A stretch of 64,000 nt of DNA from SZUA-318 sp964412015 (lineage in GTDB: Bacteria > Gemmatimonadota > Gemmatimonadetes > Longimicrobiales > Gaopeijiaceae). The stretch is taken from positions 1 to 64,000 of the forward strand of contig CAYPMO010000015.1 of assembly GCA_964412015.1 (NCBI GenBank), read 5' to 3'. Below are positions 16,403-25,130 of the stretch, in pieces. The notes beneath the pieces are model-generated. The model did not search any database and was not told where the DNA came from. It saw nothing but the letters and a program-made list of their open reading frames with translations. How positions within the stretch are numbered: position 1 is the first letter of the stretch; every line of letters starts with the position of its first letter. The translations under genes and the position numbers were made by a program.

Positions 16403-16717
16403 ATGCCCCGCCCTCTCGGCCTCACGTCCCTGCGGCTTCTCGCGGCCATCCGCGACGGGAGCCGCTACGGCCTCGACCTCGTCGCCACCACGGGTCTCCC
16501 CTCGGGAACCGTGTACCCCACGCTCGCACGCCTCAAGAGGGCCGGCCTCGTCTCCTCGAGGTGGGAGGACCAGCGCCAGGCCGAGCGCGAGGGGCGCCCC
16601 CGCCGTCGCTACTACGAGCTCAGCGCCGAGGGTGCGTCCGTCCTCGCGGAGGGACGGGCGCGCGCGGCCGAGGCGCTCGCCGCGTTGGACCGGGGAGCGC
16701 TCGGAACGGCCCGGTGA
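16403..16717 (+). CDS. PadR-family transcriptional regulator
   Basis: 104 residues. The winged-helix phrase SRYGLDLVATTGLPSGTVYPTLARL (shown as SRYGLDLVATTG and LPSGTVYPTLARL) is the PadR DNA-recognition region, followed by the wing GRPRRRYYELSAEG. A GGAGG ribosome site lies 5 bases before the ATG. Its TGA overlaps the GTG of the following ADOP permease (GTGA), the standard arrangement for these permease systems, so it is expected to control that gene. Confidence 0.9.
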   Translation: MPRPLGLTSLRLLAAIRDGSRYGLDLVATTGLPSGTVYPTLARLKRAGLVSSRWEDQRQAEREGRPRRRYYELSAEGASVLAEGRARAAEALAALDRGALGTAR

Positions 16718-19383
16718 GCGGACGTCCCGGGTCCGACTTCGGGCGGAGTGCGCTCCGCCTCGCCTCGTGGATCGTGCCCGGGGACCGGAGGGACGAGTGG
16801 CTGGAGGAATGGGAGGCGGAACTCCGTGCCCTGCTCGAGCTCCGAGCCACCGGACGGGCCGGGGACTATCCCGGCAGCGTGCGGTTCGTGGCGGGGGCGT
16901 TTCCCCACGCGGCGTGGATGAGAATGGAGGGCTGGACGATGGAAACCGTGGTGCACGACCTCAGGTTCGCGGCGCGGGTGCTCCGGCGCTCGCCGGGCTT
17001 CACGGCGGTGGCGGCGTTGACGCTCACGCTGGGAATCGGGGCCAACGCCGTGATGTTCTCCCTGGTGAACGGGCTCCTGCTGCGCCCGCCGGCCGGGATC
17101 GCGGAGCCGGACCGGCTCGTGCAGATCGCGCGGAGCTACGACGGAGCGCCCCGCTGGGACAACTGGTCGTGGCCGGCCGCGGAGCTCATCCGAAGGAAGA
17201 GCCCGGTCTTCTCCGGTGTCGCGGGATTCTCCACCGGCGCGTTCGTCCTGGGCCGGGGGGAGGACGCCGAAGCGGTGCTCGGCCAGTACGCGAGCGGTGG
17301 GTACTTCCAGGTTCTGGGCGTGCGCCCCGCGCTGGGCCAGCTCCTGGACGGGTCGGACGAGGTGGCACCGGGCGAGCACCCGGTCGTCGTGCTGAGTCAC
17401 GGGCTGTGGACGCGCCGCTTCGGCGCCGACCCGGGCGTCGTGGGCCGCACGGTCTCCATCGGCTCGGCCCCGTACCTGGTGGTGGGCGTCGCGCCCCCCG
17501 GCTTCACGGGCATCGAGGCGGCGGGAGCGGCCCCCGAGCTCTGGGTGCCGGCATACCAGAGGGCACCGTTCGGGGATTCCGAGCTGTTCGAGGCGTGGGG
17601 GTCGAGCTGGTTCAGCCTCTTCGGCCGCCTCCAGGAGGGGGTATCCTACCGGGCCGCCGAAGGGGCAATGGGGGCGGTGACGCTGCGTCTGCGCGAGGCG
17701 TCGGACCTCCATGAAGGGATCCGCGTCCTCCTCGCCCCCGGGGTCGGGCTGGCGCCGGAGGAGCGGGCCGAAGCCCAGCGTGTCACGCTGCTCCTGAGCG
17801 GGATCGCGATCCTGGTTCTCCTCCTCACGTGCGCGAACGTCGGGAACCTCTTCCTGGCCCGGGCGGTCGGCCGGGCCGGCGAGGTGGGCGTGCGCCAGGC
17901 GCTCGGCGCCGGGCGCGGGCGCCTGGTGCGCCAGCTCGTCACCGAGAGCGTGGTGCTGGCGCTCGTGGCGGTGGTCCTGGCCGTACCTCTCGTGACGGTC
18001 GGGAGCGCGCTGCTGCCCTCGTTCATCCCCTGGCGCCTGTCGGTCTCGCTGGCGCCCGACGCTCGGGTGTACGGCTTCCTCGTGGCCGTGGGCGTCGTCG
18101 CCGGCCTTCTCTTCGGCGCGCTCCCGTCGTGGGCGGTGTCGCGACGGGACGTGTCGGCCGTGCTGCGGGAAGGCGGGACAGCGGGCGCCCGCAGGCGTTC
18201 CCGGCTGCGCGACGCCCTGGTGGTCGCGCAGCTCGCCCTCTCGCTGGGACTGGTGAGCGGCGCCGCCCTTCTGGGCAGGAGCGTCCTGAACGCGCGCAAC
18301 GCGGACCCTGGCTTCGACCCCGACGGGCTCCTGGTGGGCTTCCTCAACCTACGCGCCACCGGCCGGTACGCCGACGACGACGTGGCGGGCTTCCAGGAGC
18401 GTCTGGTGGGGGAGATGGAGCGCATTCCCGGCGTGAGGAGCGCGGCCCTGGCCGGACAGGCGCCCATCGTCGGAGGACACTCGAGAAGCTCGGTCGTCCC
18501 CCTGGAGCTGGCCGACGACCCCGACGCGGTGACGGACGCCGAGTACACGGTCGTGACCCCGGGATACTTCGAGACCCTCGGGATCCGGCTCCTCCACGGC
18601 CGTACCTTCCGCGACCCCGCGGACGAGCCCGAGCCGGTCGTGGTCGTGAACGAGTCGCTGGCGCGTCACTTCTGGCCGGAGGACTCTTCGGGGAGCGGTG
18701 CCCAGTCCGCCGTCGGCAAGGAGCTCGCACGGAGAGGTGGGGCCCTCCGGATCGTCGGGGTCGTGTCGGACGTGCAGATGCGGTCGCTGCGCGCACCCGC
18801 GAACCCGGGGGTCTACTATCCCTTCCACCAGTGGCCCGAGAGCTACCTGGCGATCCACGTCCGCACCGAGGGCCGCACCGGCGCGGTCGCGTCCGCCGTC
18901 CGGCGGGCGGTAGCCGCGGTGGACCCCGAGGTCCCGGTCACGGGCCTCTCGGACCTCCGCGAGAGCATCGCGGGATCGCTCCCGGAGACGAGCACCTTCG
19001 TGCTGGCCGTGTCCACGTTCGCGACGCTCGCACTCGTCCTCTCCCTCCTCGGGCTCTACGGACTCATGACCCACGGCGTCTCCCAGAGGACGCGAGAGAT
19101 GGGGATCCGTCTCGCGCTCGGAGCCGGTCGGGAGGAGCTCGTCCGCATCGTGCTGGTCCGGGCGCTGGCGCTCACCGCCGTCGGGATCGTGATCGGGCTG
19201 GGCGTGGCCGTCCTCCTGGGCCGGGCCCTCCGGGGAGTCCTGTTCGGCGTGAGCGCGTCGAGCCCGCTCTCGCTCGGTGGCGCGGCCTTCGTGCTCCTCG
19301 TGACGTCCACGCTGGCGGCATGGATCCCCGCACGGCGCGCGGCACGGGTGGACGCCGCCGTGTCGCTGAGGAACGAGGGATGA
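16714..19383 (+). CDS. ADOP-family ABC permease (MacB/FtsX type)
   Basis: 889 residues from a GTG coupled to the PadR stop. About 75 N-terminal residues form the prefix region common in these proteins. Two MacB-like periplasmic domains follow, each flanked by FtsX helices; the first unit starts at VVHDLRFAARVLRRSP and the second near residue 500. The DNA reads LRLALGAGR-like FtsX phrases twice (VRQALGAGRGRLV and IRLALGAGREELV). These permeases are found without a neighbouring ATPase, and none is seen here. Substrate is unknown. Confidence 0.9.
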   Translation: MSGRPGSDFGRSALRLASWIVPGDRRDEWLEEWEAELRALLELRATGRAGDYPGSVRFVAGAFPHAAWMRMEGWTMETVVHDLRFAARVLRRSPGFTAVAALTLTLGIGANAVMFSLVNGLLLRPPAGIAEPDRLVQIARSYDGAPRWDNWSWPAAELIRRKSPVFSGVAGFSTGAFVLGRGEDAEAVLGQYASGGYFQVLGVRPALGQLLDGSDEVAPGEHPVVVLSHGLWTRRFGADPGVVGRTVSIGSAPYLVVGVAPPGFTGIEAAGAAPELWVPAYQRAPFGDSELFEAWGSSWFSLFGRLQEGVSYRAAEGAMGAVTLRLREASDLHEGIRVLLAPGVGLAPEERAEAQRVTLLLSGIAILVLLLTCANVGNLFLARAVGRAGEVGVRQALGAGRGRLVRQLVTESVVLALVAVVLAVPLVTVGSALLPSFIPWRLSVSLAPDARVYGFLVAVGVVAGLLFGALPSWAVSRRDVSAVLREGGTAGARRRSRLRDALVVAQLALSLGLVSGAALLGRSVLNARNADPGFDPDGLLVGFLNLRATGRYADDDVAGFQERLVGEMERIPGVRSAALAGQAPIVGGHSRSSVVPLELADDPDAVTDAEYTVVTPGYFETLGIRLLHGRTFRDPADEPEPVVVVNESLARHFWPEDSSGSGAQSAVGKELARRGGALRIVGVVSDVQMRSLRAPANPGVYYPFHQWPESYLAIHVRTEGRTGAVASAVRRAVAAVDPEVPVTGLSDLRESIAGSLPETSTFVLAVSTFATLALVLSLLGLYGLMTHGVSQRTREMGIRLALGAGREELVRIVLVRALALTAVGIVIGLGVAVLLGRALRGVLFGVSASSPLSLGGAAFVLLVTSTLAAWIPARRAARVDAAVSLRNEG

Positions 19384-19545
19384 GGGCCTAGCCCGGCGCC
19401 CTTCGGTCGCCCGGCCGTGCCGCGGAGTGCGGCGCCGTGGAGGCCTTCGGCACCCCGGCGGGATTGGCTGGACGGAGCCGACTGGTACCTTTCCGAGGGA
19501 ACACGAAACAGGACGTCATGGATCAGGCTCCTACGGGAGGAACCG

Positions 19546-20475
19546 ATGGGAACGCCGTCGTTCGCGGGGTCGGACTGGATCTGGAAGGATGGGGAGTTCA
19601 TCCCCTGGGGGGAGGCCAAGGTCCATCTGCTGTCGGTCGCCGTTCAATTCGGCGCCTCGATGTTCGAGGGCATCCGTTGCTACCCCACGGACCGGGGTCC
19701 GGCTATCTTCCGCCTCAAGGAGCATATCCGCCGCCTGCACGATTCGTGCAAGATCTACCGGATGCCCCTGCGGCATTCGCAGGACAGCCTCATGGACGCC
19801 TGCCGCGAGACCGTGCGGAAGAACGGTCTGAGCGACTGCTACATCCGGCCCATGGTGCTCTGGGGGTACGGTGCGGCGGGGATGGATCCACGTTCCAGCC
19901 CGCTGGAGACGTACATCCCGGTCTGGCCCTGGGGCACCTACCTGGGGGAGGAGGGGCTGGTCAAGGGCGTGGACGTGTGCGTCTCGTCGTGGAGCCGGGC
20001 GGAGCCCAACACGTTCCCCGTGGCCGCGAAGGCCGGCGGACACTACGTGAACGGGCAGCTCATGAAGTTGGAGGCGATCGCCAACGGCTACGTCGAGGCC
20101 ATCGCGCTGGGGCCCTCGGGTCTGGTGAGCGAAGGGAGCGGCCAGAACCTCTTCCTGGTGCGCGACGGGATGCTCGTCACGCCGTTCCTGGACGGCACGT
20201 CGCTCTCGGGCATCACGCGCGACGCGGTCATCGCGATCGCGGGTGACCTGGGCTACAACGTGCGCGAGCAGCACGTCCCCCGGGAGAGCCTCTACACCGC
20301 AGACGAGATGTTCTTCACCGGCACCGCGTCCGAGGTCACGCCGATCCGGAGCGTGGACAGGATCACGGTGGGGAGCGGAAGCCGCGGCCCGGTCACGGAG
20401 GCGATCCAGGCGCGCCTGATGGACACGGTGCGCGGGCGCGTCGAGGACACGCGGGGGTGGTTGACGTACGTGTGA
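19546..20475 (+). CDS. ilvE: Branched-chain amino acid aminotransferase
   Basis: 309 residues. It transfers the amino group between branched-chain amino acids and 2-oxoglutarate using PLP (fold type IV). Seen: SMFEGIRCY near the N-terminus, the PLP lysine in VAAKAGGHYVNGQL, SEGSGQNLFLV and FFTGTASEVTPI, all in family order. The ATG at 19546 has GGGAGG about 6 bases upstream. It is convergent with the second ADOP gene and appears to be transcribed alone. Confidence 0.92.
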   Translation: MGTPSFAGSDWIWKDGEFIPWGEAKVHLLSVAVQFGASMFEGIRCYPTDRGPAIFRLKEHIRRLHDSCKIYRMPLRHSQDSLMDACRETVRKNGLSDCYIRPMVLWGYGAAGMDPRSSPLETYIPVWPWGTYLGEEGLVKGVDVCVSSWSRAEPNTFPVAAKAGGHYVNGQLMKLEAIANGYVEAIALGPSGLVSEGSGQNLFLVRDGMLVTPFLDGTSLSGITRDAVIAIAGDLGYNVREQHVPRESLYTADEMFFTGTASEVTPIRSVDRITVGSGSRGPVTEAIQARLMDTVRGRVEDTRGWLTYV

Positions 20476-20513
20476 GGGGTACGGAGACGGCCCGGGTCGC
20501 GGTGACGGCGGGC

Positions 20514-22955
20514 CTACTCCCCCCTCAGCGCTACCGCCGGGTGCACGCGTGAGGCGCGCAGCGCCGGGATCCAGCACGCCGCGAGGGCGACCGCCGCGAA
20601 GACAGCGGGCACGGCGACGAACGTGAGCGGGTCCTGGGGCGAGACGCTGTAGAGCATCCCCTGCATCAGGCGCGTCATCCCGAGCGCCGCGGCGACGCCC
20701 AGCGCCACGCCCACGAGCGCCATCTTCATCCCCTGCCCCACGACCATGCCGACGACGCGTCCTGAGTCCGCCCCGAGCGCCATGCGGATCCCGATCTCCG
20801 GCGTGCGCCGACTCACGCCGTACGCGAGCACGCCGTAGATCCCGACGACCGCGAGGGTGAGGGCCACGGCCGAGAACACCCCGAGCAACAGCATCGCGAA
20901 GCGGGGCTGGGCGACCGAGCTCGCCAGGACCTGGTCCATCGTCTGGACCTCCGAGATCGGCATGCTCGGATCGAGCTCGCCGACGACGCGGCGGACCGGC
21001 GCGACCAGGCTTCCGGGCTCGACGCCCGCCCGGGCCTGGATCGCCAGCGACATCGTGCGGGCCGTCTGCTGGTACTCGGGCCGATAGAAGCGCTCCTTCG
21101 CGGCCGCGGTGATCCCGTTGTGTCGGACGTCTCCGACGACGCCCACCACCGTTGCCCACTCGTCCCTCAGCCCGTGGACGCGGATATGTCCGCCCAGGGG
21201 GCTTCGGTCTCCGAAGTAGCGGCGGACCAACGCGCGATTGATGATGATCACGTCCGGGGCCTCGAGGTCGTCGGCGTCGGTGAACGCGCGACCCTCGAGC
21301 AGCGGGATGCCCATCACCTCGACGTAGCGGGGCGTGACGTACTGCCACTCGGCCTGCATCGACTCGTTGGGCGCCGGCTCGTATCCCTCGACGCGCACGC
21401 CGGAGTCTCCCATCGTGCTCGCGAGTGGGAGCAGACGGGCCGCGCCCGCCTCCTGGACCTCGGGCAGCTCGCGGATGCGGCGCAACAGCTCTCGGTAGAA
21501 CTGTGCGACCTCCCCACGTTCCGGGTACGAGCCGCCCGGCGCCGTGATGCGCATCGTGAGCACGTTCTCCGCCCGGAAGCCGGGGTCCACGCGCAGGAGC
21601 TGGACGAACGTGCGGATCATCAGCCCGGACCCGGTGAGGAGCACCACGGCCATCGCCATCTGTGCGGCCACGAGCAGGCCCTGCGTCCGGTTCGAGCGCG
21701 CCTCCCCCCCCGCCCCGCGCGAGCTGTCCGTGAGCGTGCGCGCCAGCTTCCCGCGGGATACGCGCAGCACGGGTACGAGCCCGAAGACGACCGCCGTGAG
21801 CACCGAGATGCCGAGCGCGAACGCGAGCACGGACCCGTTCATGGCGATTCCGCCGGAGCGGGGGACGGCGGACGGGTCCACGGCCAGGAGCGTGCGGATC
21901 CCCACGGCGGCGAGGCCGAGCCCGAGCGCCCCACCCGCGAGGGAGAGCACGAGCGACTCCGTGAGCAGCTGGCGAACGAGTCGGAAGCGTCCGGCGCCGA
22001 GCGCCGCGCGGACGGCGGTCTCCCGGGAGCGCCCCTCCGAGCGGGAGAGCAGCAGGTTGGCGACGTTGCCGCACGCGATGAGCAGCACGAACGCGACGGC
22101 GCCCAGCAGCACGAGGATCGTGCTCCGCGCGCTCCCCACGATGTCGTCCTTCGCGGCGAAGACCTTGGGCACGAATTGCATGTCGGCATGACGGGCCCCC
22201 TCGGCGACCCATGCCTCCGCCTGCCGTACCAGATCGGTCCGGGCTTCTTCCACGCTGACCCCGGGCGCGAGCCGGCCCACGACGTACGAGCCGTGGTTGC
22301 CGCCGTTCGTCCGGATCGGGTCGGGCTCGTCGAGATCGACGTACTGCGGTGCGAAGACCTCGCTGGCCATCGGGGAGCCGTAGTCCACGGGGAGAACGAA
22401 TCCGGGGGGGAGAACGCCGAGCACCGTCCGTGCGGTCCCGTCGATCTCGACCGCGCGGCCCACGATCGAGCGGTCCCCGCTGAAGCGGCGCTGCCAGACG
22501 TCGTGGCCGAGCACGACGACGGACCCATCCGTCCGTGCTTCCTCGACCGAGAAAAAACGCCCGACCGCGGGTTGCACACGCAGCACCGAGAAGATGTTCG
22601 GCGTCACCAGCGCCGCCCCCACGCGCTCCGGGTTCTCCGGATCCGTGAAGTTCACGCTCCCGGTCTGGTAGAGCGCCAGGTCCTCGAAGGAGCGGCTGTC
22701 CTGCATCCACGCCTGGTACTCACCTACCGAGACCCACGTCTTGTCGGGAAAGTTGTTCCAGCTCGCCCAGATCGTGACGACGCGGTCGGGATCGCCGTAC
22801 GGGAGCGGCGCGAGCAGCACGCCGTCGGCGACGCTGAAGATCGCCGTCGCCGCGCCGATCCCGAGCGCGAGCGTGAGGACCGCAACGATGGAGAAGCCCG
22901 GCGCCTTGCCGAGCGAGCGCAGAGCGTACCCGAGATCCTGGACCAGCGCACCCAT
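20514..22955 (-). CDS. Second ADOP-family ABC permease
   Basis: 813 residues from the ATG at 22955, which has AAGGGAGG 7 bases upstream and begins MGALVQDLGYALRSLGK, the usual start of this family. Two MacB/FtsX units are present (VRAALGAGRFRLV and IRMALGADSGRVV). It lacks the long prefix of the first ADOP protein. The reading frame does not stop upstream of this ATG: it continues in frame back through the RelE-like toxin gene to 23279, so a 921-residue fused product is formally possible. The own ribosome site argues for separate translation. No ATPase gene or PadR gene is adjacent. Confidence 0.88.
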   Translation of the reverse strand: MGALVQDLGYALRSLGKAPGFSIVAVLTLALGIGAATAIFSVADGVLLAPLPYGDPDRVVTIWASWNNFPDKTWVSVGEYQAWMQDSRSFEDLALYQTGSVNFTDPENPERVGAALVTPNIFSVLRVQPAVGRFFSVEEARTDGSVVVLGHDVWQRRFSGDRSIVGRAVEIDGTARTVLGVLPPGFVLPVDYGSPMASEVFAPQYVDLDEPDPIRTNGGNHGSYVVGRLAPGVSVEEARTDLVRQAEAWVAEGARHADMQFVPKVFAAKDDIVGSARSTILVLLGAVAFVLLIACGNVANLLLSRSEGRSRETAVRAALGAGRFRLVRQLLTESLVLSLAGGALGLGLAAVGIRTLLAVDPSAVPRSGGIAMNGSVLAFALGISVLTAVVFGLVPVLRVSRGKLARTLTDSSRGAGGEARSNRTQGLLVAAQMAMAVVLLTGSGLMIRTFVQLLRVDPGFRAENVLTMRITAPGGSYPERGEVAQFYRELLRRIRELPEVQEAGAARLLPLASTMGDSGVRVEGYEPAPNESMQAEWQYVTPRYVEVMGIPLLEGRAFTDADDLEAPDVIIINRALVRRYFGDRSPLGGHIRVHGLRDEWATVVGVVGDVRHNGITAAAKERFYRPEYQQTARTMSLAIQARAGVEPGSLVAPVRRVVGELDPSMPISEVQTMDQVLASSVAQPRFAMLLLGVFSAVALTLAVVGIYGVLAYGVSRRTPEIGIRMALGADSGRVVGMVVGQGMKMALVGVALGVAAALGMTRLMQGMLYSVSPQDPLTFVAVPAVFAAVALAACWIPALRASRVHPAVALRGE

Positions 22956-23279
22956 GCCCCATCCTCCCTTCTCGAGATCCATCCACCCACCGACGATCCT
23001 GCCCAGGAAGCCCATCACCGCGCGTCCCGCGCCGACCCGCACGGGCCGCAGCGTCACCACCACGACGCGCCGCTCCTCGACATCCTCCACGCAGAGCAGC
23101 CTCTGATCCCCCGCTCGGATCTCGGTCGGCTCGTGGATCGCCTGGCTTCCCTCCGCACGCCGCGGGAGGCCCGTCAGCTCCAGCTGACGGATCCGCTCAG
23201 CGACGAGCCGCTGCTCCCCGCGCGGCAGACGTCGCAGGGCCCGCACGGCGGGTCGGGACAGCTCGATCCTCCAGGGCAT
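22956..23279 (-). CDS. RelE/ParE-like toxin that has lost its stop codon
   Basis: From the ATG at 23279 the product begins MPWRIELSRPAVRALRRLP and continues with QRLVAERIRQLEL, the usual start of RelE/ParE mRNA-interferase folds. The expected C-terminal strand VVVVTLRPVRVG is present. Normal family members end a few residues after this strand; here the frame runs on without a stop into the ADOP permease. Shifting the frame by one base near 23035 would give RVGARDAR and a TGA at 23017-23015, which looks like the original end. The toxin follows a Phd-like antitoxin gene by 11 bp. Either a true readthrough fusion or an indel explains it. Confidence 0.6.
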
Positions 23280-23290
23280 GCCCGCCACCG

Positions 23291-23545
23291 CTACAGGTCC
23301 AGCTCCCGGCGGACCTCCTCCCAGGGCACCGTGCCGAGCTCCGAGACGGCTTCGAGCGCCGCCCCCCAATCCCGCTTCTCGAGCAGGGCGCGGAGGCGCT
23401 CGAGCAGGTTCGCGTCCCCCACCGGCACGATCGCGACGAGCTCCTTGCCGTGACGCGTCACGACGAAGCGCTCGCCTCCGTAGGCCGCGCGGTTGAGCAG
23501 CTCGGCCATGTTGCTTCGGGCTTCCGCGGTGCTGATCGGCTTCAT
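23291..23545 (-). CDS. Phd/YefM-type antitoxin
   Basis: 84 residues from the ATG that encodes MKPISTAEARSNMAELLNR; the exact start position is estimated at 23545. The N-terminal half is the Phd/YefM DNA-binding fold (AEARSNMAELLNRA, then RFVVTRHGKELVAIVP), and the C-terminal half is the flexible toxin-binding part. It precedes the RelE-like gene by 11 bp and lies downstream of a perfect dyad at 23622-23638, the expected site of autorepression. Confidence 0.8.
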   Translation of the reverse strand: MKPISTAEARSNMAELLNRAAYGGERFVVTRHGKELVAIVPVGDANLLERLRALLEKRDWGAALEAVSELGTVPWEEVRRELDL

Positions 23546-23621
23546 CGTCGGGTTCCTCCGTGGCGGCCTGCTCGGTCTTGGACGGCGCGAGGGGTCCCAA
23601 GGTTGGAACAAGATGAACGAT

Positions 23622-23638
23622 TTGTACTAAACGTACAA
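23622..23638. promoter_or_regulatory. Perfect dyad TTGTAC-N5-GTACAA, probable antitoxin operator
   Basis: TTGTAC (23622-23627) and GTACAA (23633-23638) form a perfect 6-bp inverted repeat with a 5-bp centre, in a locally AT-rich patch about 77 bp before the antitoxin start. Phd-type antitoxins bind such short palindromes to repress their own operon. Confidence 0.6.
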
Positions 23639-23708
23639 GTGCGACGGGGGCACCGCATGCCTTGTCGCCGGCCGGTTGCCGAGGGGAGGGCGGTCTCCCT
23701 CGAGACCT

Positions 23709-25130
23709 TCACGCCCTCCGCGAGCGCCCCGAGCGCACCGCGAAAGCGAGGCCGAACACCAGGGCCGACCCGACGAGACCCCACGTCGTGGGACTCACCG
23801 CCGCGATCCAACCCGAAGGCTCCAACCAGTCCCGCCAGGGCGCGAACGTCGCGGCGACCAGGACCAGGACGCCGCCGGCGATCGCGGCGAGCGCCTCGGG
23901 CGTGCCGATCCGTCGCGATTCGAGCCCTGCCACCACGGGCACGAAGAGGCTGACGCCGAGGAGCGAATAGAAAATGGAGAGCGAAGCGATGACCGACGGC
24001 AGCGCGATAGCCAGCGCGACGCCCAGCATTCCTCCGCCCAGCGCCGCGGCACGGGCCACCCGGAGCACCTGCAGATCATCGGCATTCGGCCTGACGAAGC
24101 GCTTGTAGAGGTCCTTCGACAGGGACGTGGACAGCATGAAGAGGACCGCGTCCGCGGAGCTCAGCTGGGCGGACACCACGGCGGCCAGGCCCAGGCTCCC
24201 CAGCCACAGCGGCACGCCCGCGGTGAGGACCATGGGCAGGGCGAGCTCGCCGTTGGCCAGATTCGGGTCGAAGGCCCGCGCGACCATGCCGAGCACCGGG
24301 AACAGCGGTGCGAAGGCAAGGAGCGCGAACCCGCACCATCCCACCCCGATCCGGACGGCCCTCTCGTCTCGAGCCCCATAGACCTTCTGCAGAAGCCCGG
24401 GTGAGACGATGAAGGCCGGCACGAGCAGCGCCAGCAGCGTCCACGTCGCGCTTCCACCCCACGGATCGAAGTAGCCTGCGGTGCCAGGAGAGCTTGCCGG
24501 CGCAGCGGCCACCACGGCCGCCCACCCCCCCGCCTCGGCCACGGCCCAGGGGAGCGCCACTAGGGGCCCGACGACCATGAGCACGACCTGGACCAGGTTC
24601 ACCCACGCCGAGCTCAGGAGCCCGCCGGCCGCGAAGTACGCCGTCATCACCACGGCGCCGATCAGGCAGCCGGCCGCCTTGGGGACGCCCGCGACCACGT
24701 CGAGAACCCAGGCGAGCGCGATGAGCTGCCCCGCGAGGATGGCGAGGCTGCCCAGCCAGAGCAGGATCGCGATCGTGGCCCTGACCTCCTTGCCGTAGCG
24801 GTGCTCCAGGAAGTCGCCGGCGGTGTGGAGATCGTAGTCGCGCGCGACCCGCCAGATCCTGGGCCCCACCCAGAACGCCAGCAGCAGCGTCCCGATACCC
24901 GCCGACCCCACCCACCAGGTGCCGCTCAGCCCCGCATCGTAGCCGAGTCCGGCCGCGCCGACGGTCGAGCCCGCGCCGATGTTGGCCGCGAACATCGTCG
25001 AGAACACGAGGATCGGGCCCAGCCCGCGGCCGGCCACGAAGAACGAGTCGGTCGTACGGACCCGCCGGCCGACCCAGAGCCCCAACGCGACGATCAGGAC
25101 CGAGTAGACGATCAGGACGGCGAGCGTCAT
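23709..25130 (-). CDS. Sodium:solute symporter (SSF family)
   Basis: 473 residues with about 13 membrane helices. The family phrase FFVAGRGLGPILVFSTMFAANIGAGSTVG (FFVAGRGLGP, then AANIGAGSTVG) is near residues 30-58 and SSADAVLFMLSTSLSKDLY, with a Ser pair of the Na2 type, is near 325-345. The start overlaps the stop of the P1 peptidase gene by 4 bp, so the pair is coupled. A role in taking up peptidase products is possible, but the solute cannot be told from sequence. Confidence 0.88.
   Translation of the reverse strand: MTLAVLIVYSVLIVALGLWVGRRVRTTDSFFVAGRGLGPILVFSTMFAANIGAGSTVGAAGLGYDAGLSGTWWVGSAGIGTLLLAFWVGPRIWRVARDYDLHTAGDFLEHRYGKEVRATIAILLWLGSLAILAGQLIALAWVLDVVAGVPKAAGCLIGAVVMTAYFAAGGLLSSAWVNLVQVVLMVVGPLVALPWAVAEAGGWAAVVAAAPASSPGTAGYFDPWGGSATWTLLALLVPAFIVSPGLLQKVYGARDERAVRIGVGWCGFALLAFAPLFPVLGMVARAFDPNLANGELALPMVLTAGVPLWLGSLGLAAVVSAQLSSADAVLFMLSTSLSKDLYKRFVRPNADDLQVLRVARAAALGGGMLGVALAIALPSVIASLSIFYSLLGVSLFVPVVAGLESRRIGTPEALAAIAGGVLVLVAATFAPWRDWLEPSGWIAAVSPTTWGLVGSALVFGLAFAVRSGRSRRA

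Noticed and set aside
15144..17714. 856-codon open frame on the plus strand across several genes
   Set aside because: It overlaps well-supported genes (dehydrogenase, lipoprotein, PadR, ADOP) in other frames and contains no recognisable domain.
19384..19545. Possible T-box or leader attenuator before ilvE
   Set aside because: No T-box consensus, leader peptide with repeated Leu/Ile/Val codons or terminator/antiterminator pair was found in these 162 bases.
16714..22955. MacA or MacB ATPase partners for the ADOP permeases
   Set aside because: No Walker A/B ATPase or membrane-fusion gene lies near either permease; the only ABC ATPase in the window is pstB.
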